Source of the DNA: Streptomyces sp. Root431
GTDB taxonomy: Bacteria > Actinomycetota > Actinomycetes > Streptomycetales > Streptomycetaceae
Direction: 5' to 3'
NCBI RefSeq assembly: GCF_001426585.1
Contig: NZ_LMEI01000007.1
Location: 603,877-667,876, forward strand
Length of the DNA stretch: 64,000 bases
Shown: in pieces, positions 21,371-31,241 of the stretch
How the letters are laid out: every line of letters starts with the position of its first letter
Numbering within the stretch: position 1 is the stretch's first letter
Notes under the pieces: generated by a model
Databases searched by the model: none
Told to the model about the DNA's origin: nothing
The model's input: only the letters and a program-made list of their open reading frames with translations
Position numbers and translations under genes: made by a program

Positions 21371-24300
21371 ATGCTCGGCGCCGTGGAGACCAGGTCAGTC
21401 AGTCCCGTCTTCGTCGGCCGTGCCGGCGAACTCACCGCCCTCACCGAGGCGCTCTCCCGCGCGACCGCGGGAGAGCCCCAGGCCCTGCTCGTGGGCGGTG
21501 AGGCGGGGGTCGGCAAGACCCGTCTCATCGAGGAGTTCCTCGACACGGCCTGCGACCGGGGCGCCGTCGTCGCCGTCGGCGGCTGCGTGGAACTCGGCGC
21601 CGACGGCCTGCCCTTCGCGCCCTTCGCCACCGCCCTGCGCTCGCTCCGCCGCAAGCTGCCCGACGAACTGACCGCCGCCGCCGACGGCCAGGAGGGCGAG
21701 CTCGCCCGACTGCTGCCCGAGCTGGGCGACCCCGGCAGCCACGAGTCCTCCGAGGAGGACTCCACCGCACGCCTCTTCGAACTGACCGTACGGCTCCTGG
21801 AGCGGCTCGCCGCCGACCGCACGATCGTGCTCGTCCTGGAGGACCTGCACTGGGCCGACACCTCCACCCGGCACCTGCTCACCTACCTCCTCCGCACCCT
21901 CCGCCGCGGCCGGATCGTGGTCGTCGCCAGCTACCGCGCCGACGACATCCACCGCCGCCACCCCCTGCGCCCCCTCCTCGCCGAACTCGACCGGCTCCGC
22001 ACCATCCGCCGCATCGAGCTCTCCCGCTTCACCCGCACCGAGGTGCACCGCCAGCTCACCGGCATCCTCGCCGCCGAACCCGCCCCCGGGCTCGTCGAGG
22101 AGGTCTTCGAACGCTCCGACGGCAACGCCTTCTTCGTCGAGGAGCTCGTCGTCTCCCACGAGGCCGGCTGCGCCCCCGGCCAGCTCAGCGACTCCCTGCG
22201 CGACCTCCTGCTCGTCCGGGTCGAGACGCTCTCCGAGGACGCCCAGCGGGTCGCCAGGATCGTCGCCGAGGGCGGCTCCACCGTCGAGTACGGCCTGCTG
22301 GCCGCCGTCGCCCGGCTCGGCGAGGACGAGCTCATCGAGGCCCTGCGGGCCTGCGTCGGCGCCAACATCCTGCTCGCCGTCCCCGACGGCGACGGCTACC
22401 GCTTCCGCCACTCCCTCGTCCGCGAGGCCGTCAGCGACGACCTGCTCCCCGGCGAACGCTCCCGCCTCAACCGGCGCTACGCCGAGGCCCTGGAGAGCGA
22501 CCCCACGCTCGTCCGGCCCGACGAGCGGGCCACCCGGCTCGCCACGTACTGGTACCACGCACACGACCCGGCCAAGGCCCTGCCGGCCGTCCTCCGCGCC
22601 TCCGTCGCCACCCGCAAGCGCCACGCGTACGCCGAGCAGCTCCGGCTCCTGGAGCGGGCCATGGAGCTCTGGGACGAGGCCCCCGCCGAGATCCGCCGAG
22701 GACTCCGGCCCATGGACTACGCCGAGGCCTACCCCGCGTGCGGCTGCGACCCCGAGACGACCCCGCTGAGCTACCTCGACCTCCTCGCCGAGGCCGCCGT
22801 CGCCGCCCGGTTCAGCGGCGAACACGAACGCGCCCTGAAGATCGGCCGGATGGCACTGCGCCTCCTCGACAGCGAGGACGTGCACGACCCCCTGCGCGCC
22901 GCCTGGTTCTGGACGGAGAAGGCCCGCTTCCAGTCCAATCTCGGCCGCGGCGACGGCTGGGAGGAGATCGCCCGCGCCCAGGAACTGGTCAAGGGCCTCC
23001 CGCCGTCCGCCGTCCACGCCGTCGTCCTCGTCGGCGCCGCCGGCTGGGGAATGCTCCGCAACCCCGGCCCCGAGGCCCTCACCGCCGCCGAACGCGCCGT
23101 CGAGTACGCCCGGCACGTCAAGGCCGAGTCGATCGAGCTCAACGCCCGCCTCACCCTCGGCACCATCCTGACCGCCGCCGGGGACGTCGAGGCCGGTCTC
23201 GCCGAGATGCACGAGGTACGGGAACGGACCACGGCCCTGGGCCAGTTCAGCGAGACCGCGCGCGCCCACATCAACATCTCCTCCGCTCTTGAGTCCCTCG
23301 GCCGCTCCGCCGAGGCCGTCGAGATCGCCGACGCCGGCATCCGCCTCGCCCGCTCGTACGGACTCGTCGGCAGCATCGGCTGGATCGAGGCCAACCGCGC
23401 CGAGTCCCTCCTCTCCCTCGGCCGCTGGGACGAGGCACGAGAGGCCGCCGAGCGGCTCCAGGGCTCGGCGTCCGGCGCCAAGCCCCGGGGCTCCGCCTCC
23501 CTCCGTCTCGCCCAGCTCGCCGCCGCGCGGGGCGAGCTCGAAGCGGCCACCCGCCACCTCGCCGCCGCCTGCGCCGTCTACGGCACCCGCGACCCGATCC
23601 CGCAGTACACCCTTCCCATGGCCCAGGTCGCGATCGCCGTGGCCGCCGCCGAGGGCCGCGTCCAGGACGTCCGGGGCCAGCTCGCCGCCGCCGCGGAGGG
23701 CGGATTCCCGCCCGGCACCCACCGCTACGGCTGGCCGCTCGTCCTCACGGCCGCCGCCGCCGAGGCCGACAGCCGGGGACTCCCCGCCGCCGACGAGGGC
23801 CGCGCCGAGGCGCTCGCGACGATCCGCCGCTGCGTCCGCGCCCTCGCCGCCCCGGCCCCGATCTGGGCCGCCCACTCCCTCCAGGTCTCCCAGGAACTGG
23901 CCCGCGCCGAGGGCAGCGAGTCCGCCGCCCGCTGGACCGAGGCCGTCGCCGCCTACGAGCCGCTGGACCGCCCCGCCCAGCTGGCCCGCGCCCGCCACCG
24001 CCTCGCCGACGCCCTGCTCGTCGAGGGCGGCCACCGGGACGAGGCCACGGCCCTGCTGCGCGAGGCCCACGCCACCGCCGTCCGCCTCGGGGCCCGCCCG
24101 CTCCGCGAGGACGTGGAACTCCTCGCCGCCCGGGCCCGCCTCTCCCTGGCGCCCGAGAAGCAGTCCCCGGCGGCCGTGGAGCCCGGCGACGACACCTTCG
24201 GCCTGACCCCGCGCGAGCAGGACGTCCTGCGCCTGGTCGCGGCCGGCCGCACCAACCGGCAGATCGCCGAGGAGCTCTTCATCTCACCGAAGACGGCGAG

Positions 24301-24400
24301 CGTCCACGTCTCCAACATCCTCGCCAAGCTCGGCGTCGCCGGCCGCGGCGAGGCCGCCGCCCTCGCCCACCGGCTCCACCTCCTCGACACGGCCCTCTGA
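21371..24400 (+). CDS. Large ATP-binding LuxR (LAL) family regulator
   Basis: A 1009-residue regulator. The N-terminal AAA-type ATPase has a Walker A (GGEAGVGKTR near residue 45) and Walker B (LVLEDLHWAD near residue 155). A long TPR-like helical middle follows, and a C-terminal LuxR helix-turn-helix (LTPREQDVLRLVAAGRTNRQ onward, about 945-1000). LAL proteins activate transcription of carbon-use or secondary metabolite genes; the target here is unknown. I chose ATG 21371 with GGACGG upstream; ATG 21344 and GTG 21383 are possible. Its 3' end is overlapped by the convergent DUF6191 frame. Confidence 0.9.
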   Translation: MLGAVETRSVSPVFVGRAGELTALTEALSRATAGEPQALLVGGEAGVGKTRLIEEFLDTACDRGAVVAVGGCVELGADGLPFAPFATALRSLRRKLPDELTAAADGQEGELARLLPELGDPGSHESSEEDSTARLFELTVRLLERLAADRTIVLVLEDLHWADTSTRHLLTYLLRTLRRGRIVVVASYRADDIHRRHPLRPLLAELDRLRTIRRIELSRFTRTEVHRQLTGILAAEPAPGLVEEVFERSDGNAFFVEELVVSHEAGCAPGQLSDSLRDLLLVRVETLSEDAQRVARIVAEGGSTVEYGLLAAVARLGEDELIEALRACVGANILLAVPDGDGYRFRHSLVREAVSDDLLPGERSRLNRRYAEALESDPTLVRPDERATRLATYWYHAHDPAKALPAVLRASVATRKRHAYAEQLRLLERAMELWDEAPAEIRRGLRPMDYAEAYPACGCDPETTPLSYLDLLAEAAVAARFSGEHERALKIGRMALRLLDSEDVHDPLRAAWFWTEKARFQSNLGRGDGWEEIARAQELVKGLPPSAVHAVVLVGAAGWGMLRNPGPEALTAAERAVEYARHVKAESIELNARLTLGTILTAAGDVEAGLAEMHEVRERTTALGQFSETARAHINISSALESLGRSAEAVEIADAGIRLARSYGLVGSIGWIEANRAESLLSLGRWDEAREAAERLQGSASGAKPRGSASLRLAQLAAARGELEAATRHLAAACAVYGTRDPIPQYTLPMAQVAIAVAAAEGRVQDVRGQLAAAAEGGFPPGTHRYGWPLVLTAAAAEADSRGLPAADEGRAEALATIRRCVRALAAPAPIWAAHSLQVSQELARAEGSESAARWTEAVAAYEPLDRPAQLARARHRLADALLVEGGHRDEATALLREAHATAVRLGARPLREDVELLAARARLSLAPEKQSPAAVEPGDDTFGLTPREQDVLRLVAAGRTNRQIAEELFISPKTASVHVSNILAKLGVAGRGEAAALAHRLHLLDTAL

Positions 24401-24589
24401 CCCCGGCCGGGGGAGCGCGACCGTCCCCGGACCGGGTATCCGTATCGTCACGCGTCCCGAGGTCAGGTCTATCGGGCCGCGCGACGGGTCCGCGTCCCCC
24501 GGGTCCTCCCGCGTGAGGGCCTGCCGCCGCAGCTCCTCCTCGGTGTGCCGGCGTCCCGGCGCGAAGAGCTCCGCGATCGGATCGAACAC
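24284..24589 (-). CDS. DUF6191-like small protein
   Basis: The first 55 residues (FDPIAELFAPGRRHTEEELR, then GPIDLTSGRVTI) match my memory of the DUF6191 family, whose function is unknown. GTG 24589 has GGGAGG 8 bases upstream; GTG 24607 overlaps the stop of the preceding gene as GTGA and is the alternative. The frame then runs 117 bases into the 3' end of the convergent LuxR gene before stopping, so the last 40 residues are antisense-derived and probably not conserved. Confidence 0.68.
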   Translation of the reverse strand: MFDPIAELFAPGRRHTEEELRRQALTREDPGDADPSRGPIDLTSGRVTIRIPGPGTVALPRPGSEGRVEEVEPVGEGGGLAAAGDAELGEDVGDVDARRLR

Positions 24590-24603
24590 GGTCACCGCCT
24601 CCC

Positions 24604-25770
24604 TCACCTCACCTCCAGCCGGAGGATCCTGTCGTCCCCGGGCTCGGGCGTGCCCCGGGTGTCGGTCTCGCTGCTCACCAGCCAGAGCCGGCCGTCGCCC
24701 CCGGCGAGAACCGTGCGCAGACGTCCGTACTCACCCGAGAGGAACGCCTCGGGCTCCCCGGACCGTTCCGCTCCGGACAGCGGAACGCGCCACAGCCGCT
24801 CGCCCCTGAGCCCGGCCATCCAGATCGCGCCCCGCGCGTACGCGATGCCGCTCGGTGAGGCCTCCGAGGTCGGCCACTGTGCCACCGGGTCCACGAACCC
24901 CTCCCGGCCCGTCCGTCCCTCGGCCTCGGGCCAGCCGTAGTTCTTCCCCGGCTCGATCAGATTCAGCTCGTCCCAGGTGTTCTGCCCGAACTCGGCCGCC
25001 CACAGCCGCCCGTCCGCGTCCCAGGCGATCCCCTGCACATTGCGGTGCCCGTACGAATAGACCACCGACCCGGCGAGAGGATTGCCCGGCGCCGGTCTGC
25101 CCTCCGGCGTCATCCGCAGGATCTTCCCGCCGAGCGAGGCCCGGTCCTGCGCCAGCCCTGTCCGTCCCGTCTCGCCCGTCCCCGCGTACAACATCCCGTC
25201 CGGGCCGAACGCGATCCGCCCGCCGTTGTGCACGACCCCCTTAGGGATGCCCGTCAGCACCGGCTCCGGCGCCCCGAGCCGGTCGCCTGCCGCGCCGCCG
25301 TATCGCATGCGCACGATGCGGTTGTCGGAGGCGGCCGTCAGATACGCGTAGACCCAGCCGTCGTGGACGGCGAGCCCCATGAGTCCGCCCTCGCCGCCCG
25401 GGACCACCCCCGGCACCTCGCCGAGCAGGGTCTTCGCGCCGCTTCTCCCGTCGACCCGGGTGATCGTCCGCTCGTCCCGCGAGGAGACCAGCAGGTCGCC
25501 CCCGGGCAGCTCGGCGAGGCCCCAGGGAGACTTCAGCCCCTCCGTGAGCGTCCCCGCCACCGACACCCGCCCGCCGCCCGCCGGGGACGCGGTCCCGGAC
25601 GTCGGAGCCGAGCCCGGGGCGGAGGCGGAGGCAGAGGTGGAGGCCGGTGCCGACGCCGACGTCGGCGGAGCCGTCCCCGGACGGTCCTCGCCACCGCCCG
25701 AGGAGCAGCCCGCGACGAGCGCCAGCACGGCGGCGCCCCACAGGGCCTTCAGCACAACAGGACGGCTCAT
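24604..25770 (-). CDS. PQQ-dependent sugar dehydrogenase-like lipoprotein
   Basis: A 388-residue secreted lipoprotein with a signal peptide and lipobox LVAGC (Cys near residue 22), a Ser/Ala/Pro linker, then a six-bladed beta-propeller of the glucose/sorbosone dehydrogenase family. Characteristic strings are LKSPWGLAELPGGDLLVS, GEGGLMGLAV, GRIAFGPDGMLYAGTGE and QGIAWDADGRLWAAEFGQ. The true substrate and use of PQQ are unproven. ATG 25770 follows AAGGGGACC. It overlaps or nearly abuts the DUF6191 gene. Confidence 0.88.
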   Translation of the reverse strand: MSRPVVLKALWGAAVLALVAGCSSGGGEDRPGTAPPTSASAPASTSASASAPGSAPTSGTASPAGGGRVSVAGTLTEGLKSPWGLAELPGGDLLVSSRDERTITRVDGRSGAKTLLGEVPGVVPGGEGGLMGLAVHDGWVYAYLTAASDNRIVRMRYGGAAGDRLGAPEPVLTGIPKGVVHNGGRIAFGPDGMLYAGTGETGRTGLAQDRASLGGKILRMTPEGRPAPGNPLAGSVVYSYGHRNVQGIAWDADGRLWAAEFGQNTWDELNLIEPGKNYGWPEAEGRTGREGFVDPVAQWPTSEASPSGIAYARGAIWMAGLRGERLWRVPLSGAERSGEPEAFLSGEYGRLRTVLAGGDGRLWLVSSETDTRGTPEPGDDRILRLEVR

Positions 25771-25873
25771 GGTCCGGTCCCCTTCGACGAGTCGAGCGGC
25801 ATCCTCACACCCTTGATACACCGCTCGACCCGATCAGGTTCCCGCCCACCGGCAACCGGTTCCGGCGCGGCGC

Positions 25874-26896
25874 TCAGTCCCACGACCCCCGGGGCGCCGG
25901 CAGCGCCGCGATCTCCGCGAGGTCCCCGGCCGTCAGCCGCAGCCCGGCCGCCCCCGCGTTCTCCACCGCCCACCGCTCCCGCTTCGCCCCCGGCACCGGC
26001 ACGACGTGCGGCCCGCGCCCGAGCACCCACGCCAGCGCCACCTGCGCCGGGGTGACCTCGGCCCCGTGCCGCGCCGCGACCCGCCGCAACCCCGCCACCA
26101 GCGGCTGGTTCGCCGCCATCATCTCGGCCGTGAACCGGGGGTGCCGGGCGCGCGGATCGTCCTCCTCGAAGCCGCCGCCCGGGGTCAGCGTCCCGGTGAG
26201 GAAACCGTTCCCCAGCGGCATCGCCGCCAGGAAGCCCACCCCGCGGGCCGCGCACCACGGCAGCAGCCGGACCAGCGCCTCCGGCGACCACACCGACAGC
26301 TCGGCCTCGACGGCCGCCACCGGGAAGACCTGCTGGATCCGCTCCAGTTGGCGGATCGTTCCCTCATATCCGTCGCGGTTGACGCCCGTGGCGCCCCTGC
26401 GGGCCGACCGCGTGCCGACGGCGCACAGCCCGAGCGCCCGCACCTTGCCCGCCGACACCAGCTCGGCCATGGCGCCCCAGGTCTCCTCGACGGGCACCTC
26501 GGGGTCCGCGCGATGGAGCTGGTAGAGGTCGATCACATCGGTCTGGAGCCGCCGCAGTGAGGCGTCGCAGGCCCGACGCACGTACCCCGGCCTGCCGTTG
26601 GCGACCACGTGCCGACGCTCGCCGCCGTCGCCGACGAGCAGTCCGCACTTCGTCGAGACGAAGGCCTCCGCCCGCCGCTCCTTCAACACCCGTCCCACCA
26701 ACAGCTCATTGGTGAACGGCCCGTACATGTCGGCGGTGTCGAGCAGGCTCACCCCGGCGTCCAGGGCCGCGTGCACGGTCCGCAGCGAGCGGTCCCCCCG
26801 CTGCTGCGAACGGCTGTACGCCCAGTTCATCGGCATGCACCCCAGGCCGATCGCACCCACGTCGAGCGCCGTCGCCCCGATAGTCCTGCGCTCCAC
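25874..26896 (-). CDS. Aldo/keto reductase
   Basis: A 340-residue NADPH-dependent reductase of the AKR barrel family. The catalytic tetrad parts are visible: DTADMYG (Asp and Tyr), STKCG (Lys) and LYQLHRADP (His). The C-terminal VPVPGAKR segment binds the cofactor phosphate. The substrate is unknown. GTG 26896 has GAGGGG about 9 bases upstream; the frame is open further upstream only as antisense to the divergent dehydrogenase. The shared upstream region is 75 bases. Confidence 0.9.
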   Translation of the reverse strand: MERRTIGATALDVGAIGLGCMPMNWAYSRSQQRGDRSLRTVHAALDAGVSLLDTADMYGPFTNELLVGRVLKERRAEAFVSTKCGLLVGDGGERRHVVANGRPGYVRRACDASLRRLQTDVIDLYQLHRADPEVPVEETWGAMAELVSAGKVRALGLCAVGTRSARRGATGVNRDGYEGTIRQLERIQQVFPVAAVEAELSVWSPEALVRLLPWCAARGVGFLAAMPLGNGFLTGTLTPGGGFEEDDPRARHPRFTAEMMAANQPLVAGLRRVAARHGAEVTPAQVALAWVLGRGPHVVPVPGAKRERWAVENAGAAGLRLTAGDLAEIAALPAPRGSWD

Positions 26897-26971
26897 CTGC
26901 CGGTACCCCTCCCTGTGCCGTCCCCCAAAGTAACCAATGGCGCGCGGGATTCTTCGCATAGCCTCCCGGAC

Positions 26972-27937
26972 ATGACTTTCGAAGACAGCACCGTCGACGT
27001 GTGGCTTCCGGTTCCCGCGGACGAGATCGAAGGACTCCCCGCACCGGGCGAGTCGGGCCTGAACTACCGCTTCTGGGACGGCGGACCGGACTTCCCCGCC
27101 GATCCCGCACGCTGCGCGTTCTACGTCGTCCCGTACATGAAGGGCTCGGAGGTCGCCGTGCGGCCGCTGCCCGCGATGACCTCGGTCCGGGTCGTGCAGA
27201 CCCTCTCCGCGGGCATCGACCACGTCACCCCCGGCATCGGCTCGCTGCGGCCCGGCGTCGCCGTCTGCAACGCGAAGGGGGTGCACGAGGCCAGCACCGC
27301 CGAGCTCACGCTCGCGCTGATCCTGGCCTCGCTGCGCGGCATCCCCGGGTTCGTGCGCGGCCAGGACGCCGAGGAGTGGCGGGACGGCTTCTACCCCGCG
27401 CTCGCCGACAAGTCCGTGCTGATCGTGGGGTACGGGTCGATCGGCGCCGCCATCGAGGACCGGCTCGCGCCGTTCGAGTGCGCGCGGGTGGCGCGCGTCG
27501 CGCGCTCCGCGCGCACCACCGAGCGCGGCCGGGTGCACGCCCTCGCGGAGCTGCCCGCCCTGCTCCCGGAGGCCGACGTGGTCGTGCTGTCCACTCCGCT
27601 CACGCCCCAGACCCGTCACCTCGCCGACGCCGGCTTCCTGGCCAGGATGAAGGACGGCGCACTGCTCGTGAACGTCGCCCGCGGGCCGGTCGTGGACACG
27701 GCCGCGCTGCTCAAGGAGGTCGAGAGCGGCCGGATCACGGCGGCGCTCGACGTCACCGACCCGGAACCGCTGCCGGCCGGGCATCCTTTGTGGCACGCTC
27801 CCGGTGTCCTGATCAGTCCCCATGTGGGCGGTTCCACTTCGGCGTTCATGCCGCGCGCGAAGCGGCTGATCGCGGGGCAGCTGCGGCGGTTCGCGGCGGG
27901 GGAGGAGCCGGCGAACGTCCTCCTCACCACCGGCTGA
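26972..27937 (+). CDS. D-2-hydroxyacid dehydrogenase family protein
   Basis: A 321-residue NAD(P)-dependent dehydrogenase. It has the Rossmann motif LIVGYGSIG, the substrate Arg region NVARGPVVD, the DVTDPEPLPAGHPLW segment with the catalytic Glu, and SPHVGG with the catalytic His. The loop that sets cofactor preference (ARVARSARTTERG) is Arg-rich, which suggests NADPH. ATG 26972 lacks a strong ribosome site and may be leaderless. It is divergent from the aldo/keto reductase. Confidence 0.9.
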   Translation: MTFEDSTVDVWLPVPADEIEGLPAPGESGLNYRFWDGGPDFPADPARCAFYVVPYMKGSEVAVRPLPAMTSVRVVQTLSAGIDHVTPGIGSLRPGVAVCNAKGVHEASTAELTLALILASLRGIPGFVRGQDAEEWRDGFYPALADKSVLIVGYGSIGAAIEDRLAPFECARVARVARSARTTERGRVHALAELPALLPEADVVVLSTPLTPQTRHLADAGFLARMKDGALLVNVARGPVVDTAALLKEVESGRITAALDVTDPEPLPAGHPLWHAPGVLISPHVGGSTSAFMPRAKRLIAGQLRRFAAGEEPANVLLTTG

Positions 27938-28376
27938 GCCCCATGGCCCCGGCCGGCCGGGGCGTGCGGAGTGCGCCCCCGACGCGCGCCGCTCACAAGC
28001 CCCCAGGTAGTCACGGAGAGTACTGCGACCCTGTCCCTGAGTGACGGTCCTGGTGTATCGTCCCGGAGCGGGGGGCTGCGTCGATGACGGGCTGACGCTG
28101 GGGAGCGAAGTGACGGGTCATCAGTTTTCGAGGGGGGCGACGGGTGAAGCACGGCCGAAGGACCGACGATCCGACGCGGCGGCGACGCCGCCGGCCGGCC
28201 TCCCGCGCCCCTCTGCCGATCTCGCGCGCTCGGTGCCGGGCCAGGCCACACCGCTCCGGGCGCCACGCGCCGCCGGACCGCACGACTGCGACGGGCACGC
28301 CACCGGAGGTGCCGAGGAGCCGCCCGCGCGTCCGCACCATCCGTCCGGGTGTGGCGGCGCGACGCCGGAGGGGCCG
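27938..28376. other. Long 5' region before the PAS-GGDEF-EAL gene
   Basis: There are 439 bases without an independent gene. The frame of the following gene is open from GTG 28041, but the encoded stretch is Arg/Pro/Ala-rich and lacks conserved features. I therefore treat it as probable 5' leader, while noting that a longer N-terminus is possible. Confidence 0.4.
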
Positions 28377-31208
28377 GTGAGCGCGCCCGGGGCGGTCATC
28401 GCGCGCAGCCCCGTCGGCGGCGAATCCGGGCACCCCGGCCGCGACCGCTCCGGGATCGGCTCGCTCCTCTCCCAGATCGCCCTGGTGCTCATCTGCGCCG
28501 GCTACACGACCGGCGCGTCCCTCGGCTGGGGATCGCCGGAACTCGCCCTCTTCATGGGGGACTTCGGGCTCAGCGCCGCCGCGCTCACAGCCGCGGTCTC
28601 CTGCTCCCTCTACGCCCGCGCCCACAGCGGCAGCGACCGCCCCGCGTGGCTGCTCTTCGCCTTCTCCTCGTTCATGGCCGCCGCGGGGAACGCGGTGTGG
28701 GGGTGGTACGAGGTCGTCCTGCGGACGCAGGTGCCCGACTCCTCCGTCGCCGACCTCTTCTTCCTGCTCTTCGCGCCGCCCGCCATCGTCGGACTCCTCG
28801 TCCTGGCCAAGAAGCCCGTCACCCGGGCCGGCTGGGTCTGCCTCGGGCTCGACGCCTGGCTCATCGGCGGCTCCCTGCTCACGCTCTCCTGGAGCCTGGC
28901 CCTCGCCCGTACCGCGCACTTCGACGGCGAGTCCGTCGCCCAGGCCGCCCTGTCGCTCGCGTACCCGCTGCTCGACATCGTCCTGGTCAGCATGGTCCTT
29001 GCGCTGCACTTCCGGCGCTCCCAGGCGAACCGCTCGGCGACCAACACCGCGATCGCCGCGCTCGCCCTGACCGTCCTGTGCGACGCCCTGTTCACCTCGC
29101 CGCTGCTCCGCGAGAACTACGCCTCGGGCCAGCTCCTCGACGCCGGCTGGTTCGCCGGCTCCCTGCTCCTGGCGTACGCGCCCTGGGGGGTGCGACGGCT
29201 GCCCGACAGCACCGCCGCCACCCGCGGGCCGTGGCTGCACAGCCGTCCGGTCGCGGGCTCGCTCGCCGCCCTCACGCCGTACCTCGCCGCCGCGGTCTGC
29301 ACCCTCGGCATCCTGTACAACGTCGTCGAGGGCCGCCGGGTCGACCGGGTCGTCGTGCTCACCGGCTGCACCGTCGTGCTCGCCCTCGTCGTGCGGCAGG
29401 GCATCATGCTCCTCGACAACATCGCGCTGACCCACGAACTGGCCCAGAAGGAGAACCACTTCCGGTCCCTCGTGCAGGGCTCCAGCGACGTCATCATGAT
29501 CGCCGCGCCGACCGGGATCCTCCGCTACGTCAGCCCGGCCGCCGCCGGTGTGTACGGACGCGAGGCCGAGGAGCTCATCGGCTCCGAGCTCGCCTCCCTC
29601 ATCCACCCCGAGGACCTCGGCGGCGTCGTCCACGAGGTGCGCCGCTTCCTCGCGGCCTCGCCCGCCGAGGAGCCCACCACCCGGATCGAGTGCCGCTTCC
29701 GCTCCGGCCGCGGCGACTGGCTCAACGTGGAGTCGACCGTCAACCGCCACCAGGGCGGCCTCATCTTCAACAGCCGGGACGTGACCGAACGGGTCCGCCT
29801 CCAGGCCCAGTTGCAGCACAACGCCGAGCACGACCCGCTCACCGACCTGCCCAACAGGGCGCTCTTCACCCGCCGGGTCCGGCAGGCGCTCAGCGGCCGC
29901 CGGGCCTCCGACCCCGGCACCGCCGTGCTCTTCATCGACCTCGACGGCTTCAAGGGGGTCAACGACCGACTCGGCCACCAGGCCGGCGACGACCTCCTCG
30001 TCCAGGCCGCCCGCCGCCTCCAGGAGTCCGTGCGGGCCGGCGACACCGCCGCCCGGCTCGGCGGGGACGAGTTCGCCGCCCTCATCCTCGGCGACGGCGG
30101 CCGCGAGCAGGACGCCCGGGAGACCCAGGTCCAGGAGATCGCCGACCGGCTCCGGCTCACGCTCTCCCGGCCGTACCGCGTCGACGGCGGCAACGAGGTG
30201 CGGGTCGCCGCCTCCATCGGCGTCGCCTTCGCCGAGCCCGGCATGGAGGCGGGCGACCTCCTGCGCAACGCCGACCTCGCGATGTACCGGGCCAAGGCCG
30301 CCGGCAAGGACCGGGTCGAGCTGTACGCGCCGCAGATGCAGGCCGAGGTCGTCCGGCGGACCGAGCTCGCCGCCCGGCTGCGCACCGCCCTCCACGACGG
30401 CGAGTTCGCCCTGCTCCACCAGCCCGTCGTCGACCTCGCCACCGGCCGGATCTCCGCCGTCAGCGCCCAGGCGCGCTGGCGCTCCACCCAGGGCATCCTC
30501 TTCACCCCCGCCGAGTACCTCCGCGTCACCGACGACGGAGCCCGCACCGCCGAGCTCGGCCGCTGGCTCCTCGAAGAGGCGGTGGAGCAGGCCGCCGAGC
30601 GGGCCGGTATCGGCCACCGCGCGCCCGTGTCCATCAGGCTCTCCGCCAGCCGCCTCCTCGACCGCTCGCTCCCGCTCGGCTCGGTCGAGTCGCTGCTCAC
30701 CCGGCACGGACTGCCGTCCGGCTCGCTGATCATCGAGCTCGCCGACAGCGACGCCCGGACCTCGCTCGACGAACTCGAACAGCGCCTCGTGACCCTGCGC
30801 CGTCTCGGCGTGCGGATCGCCCTCGACGGATTCGGCAGCGGACATGTGGCGATCGACGCCCTCCGGCGCCTTCCCGTCGACATACTGAAGCTGGACCGAG
30901 GGCTCGTCGAGGGCGTGGTCGAGTCCGCCAGGCTCCGCAAGATCACCCGAGGGGTGCTCCGCATCGCCGGCGAGCTCGGGCTGCAGACCGTCGCCGAGGG
31001 CGTCGACGTACCGGAGCAGGTGATCGCGCTGCGCGCCATGGGCTGCAGTCACGCCCAGGGCATGGCCTTCTCGGGCCCGCTCGACGAGTACCGCCTGCGC
31101 AGGGCCCTCGTACGGGACGAGTACCCGCTCCCCGGAGGGGTCCCCGTACGGGCCGGAAACCGTCCCCCGTTCCGCTCAAATACTGAGACGCCCGTCCCAC
31201 CCACTTGA
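28377..31208 (+). CDS. Membrane PAS-GGDEF-EAL protein, probable diguanylate cyclase
   Basis: About 943 residues: roughly ten N-terminal hydrophobic segments, a PAS domain near SLVQGSSDVIMIAAP, a GGDEF domain, and an EAL-like domain. The GGDEF site is intact (LGGDEFAALI) and RAGD five residues earlier matches the RxxD product-inhibition site. The EAL domain is degenerate: the signature Glu is replaced (AQARW), the Asn motif reads RLSASRL, and DDFGTG has become DGFGSG. I therefore predict c-di-GMP synthesis rather than breakdown. GTG 28377 has GGAGGGG upstream; GTG 28041 is an alternative start. From memory it resembles S. coelicolor SCO5511. Confidence 0.85.
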   Translation: MSAPGAVIARSPVGGESGHPGRDRSGIGSLLSQIALVLICAGYTTGASLGWGSPELALFMGDFGLSAAALTAAVSCSLYARAHSGSDRPAWLLFAFSSFMAAAGNAVWGWYEVVLRTQVPDSSVADLFFLLFAPPAIVGLLVLAKKPVTRAGWVCLGLDAWLIGGSLLTLSWSLALARTAHFDGESVAQAALSLAYPLLDIVLVSMVLALHFRRSQANRSATNTAIAALALTVLCDALFTSPLLRENYASGQLLDAGWFAGSLLLAYAPWGVRRLPDSTAATRGPWLHSRPVAGSLAALTPYLAAAVCTLGILYNVVEGRRVDRVVVLTGCTVVLALVVRQGIMLLDNIALTHELAQKENHFRSLVQGSSDVIMIAAPTGILRYVSPAAAGVYGREAEELIGSELASLIHPEDLGGVVHEVRRFLAASPAEEPTTRIECRFRSGRGDWLNVESTVNRHQGGLIFNSRDVTERVRLQAQLQHNAEHDPLTDLPNRALFTRRVRQALSGRRASDPGTAVLFIDLDGFKGVNDRLGHQAGDDLLVQAARRLQESVRAGDTAARLGGDEFAALILGDGGREQDARETQVQEIADRLRLTLSRPYRVDGGNEVRVAASIGVAFAEPGMEAGDLLRNADLAMYRAKAAGKDRVELYAPQMQAEVVRRTELAARLRTALHDGEFALLHQPVVDLATGRISAVSAQARWRSTQGILFTPAEYLRVTDDGARTAELGRWLLEEAVEQAAERAGIGHRAPVSIRLSASRLLDRSLPLGSVESLLTRHGLPSGSLIIELADSDARTSLDELEQRLVTLRRLGVRIALDGFGSGHVAIDALRRLPVDILKLDRGLVEGVVESARLRKITRGVLRIAGELGLQTVAEGVDVPEQVIALRAMGCSHAQGMAFSGPLDEYRLRRALVRDEYPLPGGVPVRAGNRPPFRSNTETPVPPT

Positions 31209-31241
31209 CAGTGGTGAGGTGGGAGAGGGAGGGTCAGTGCC

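Noticed and set aside
26897..27823. Long N-terminal extension of the aldo/keto reductase frame
   Set aside because: It is antisense to the 2-hydroxyacid dehydrogenase and has no conserved sequence. GTG 26896 has a ribosome site.
31205..31210. Perfect TTGACA hexamer before the ilv leader peptide
   Set aside because: No -10 lies 16-19 bases downstream; that place holds the peptide's ribosome site. The hexamer overlaps the upstream gene's stop codon.
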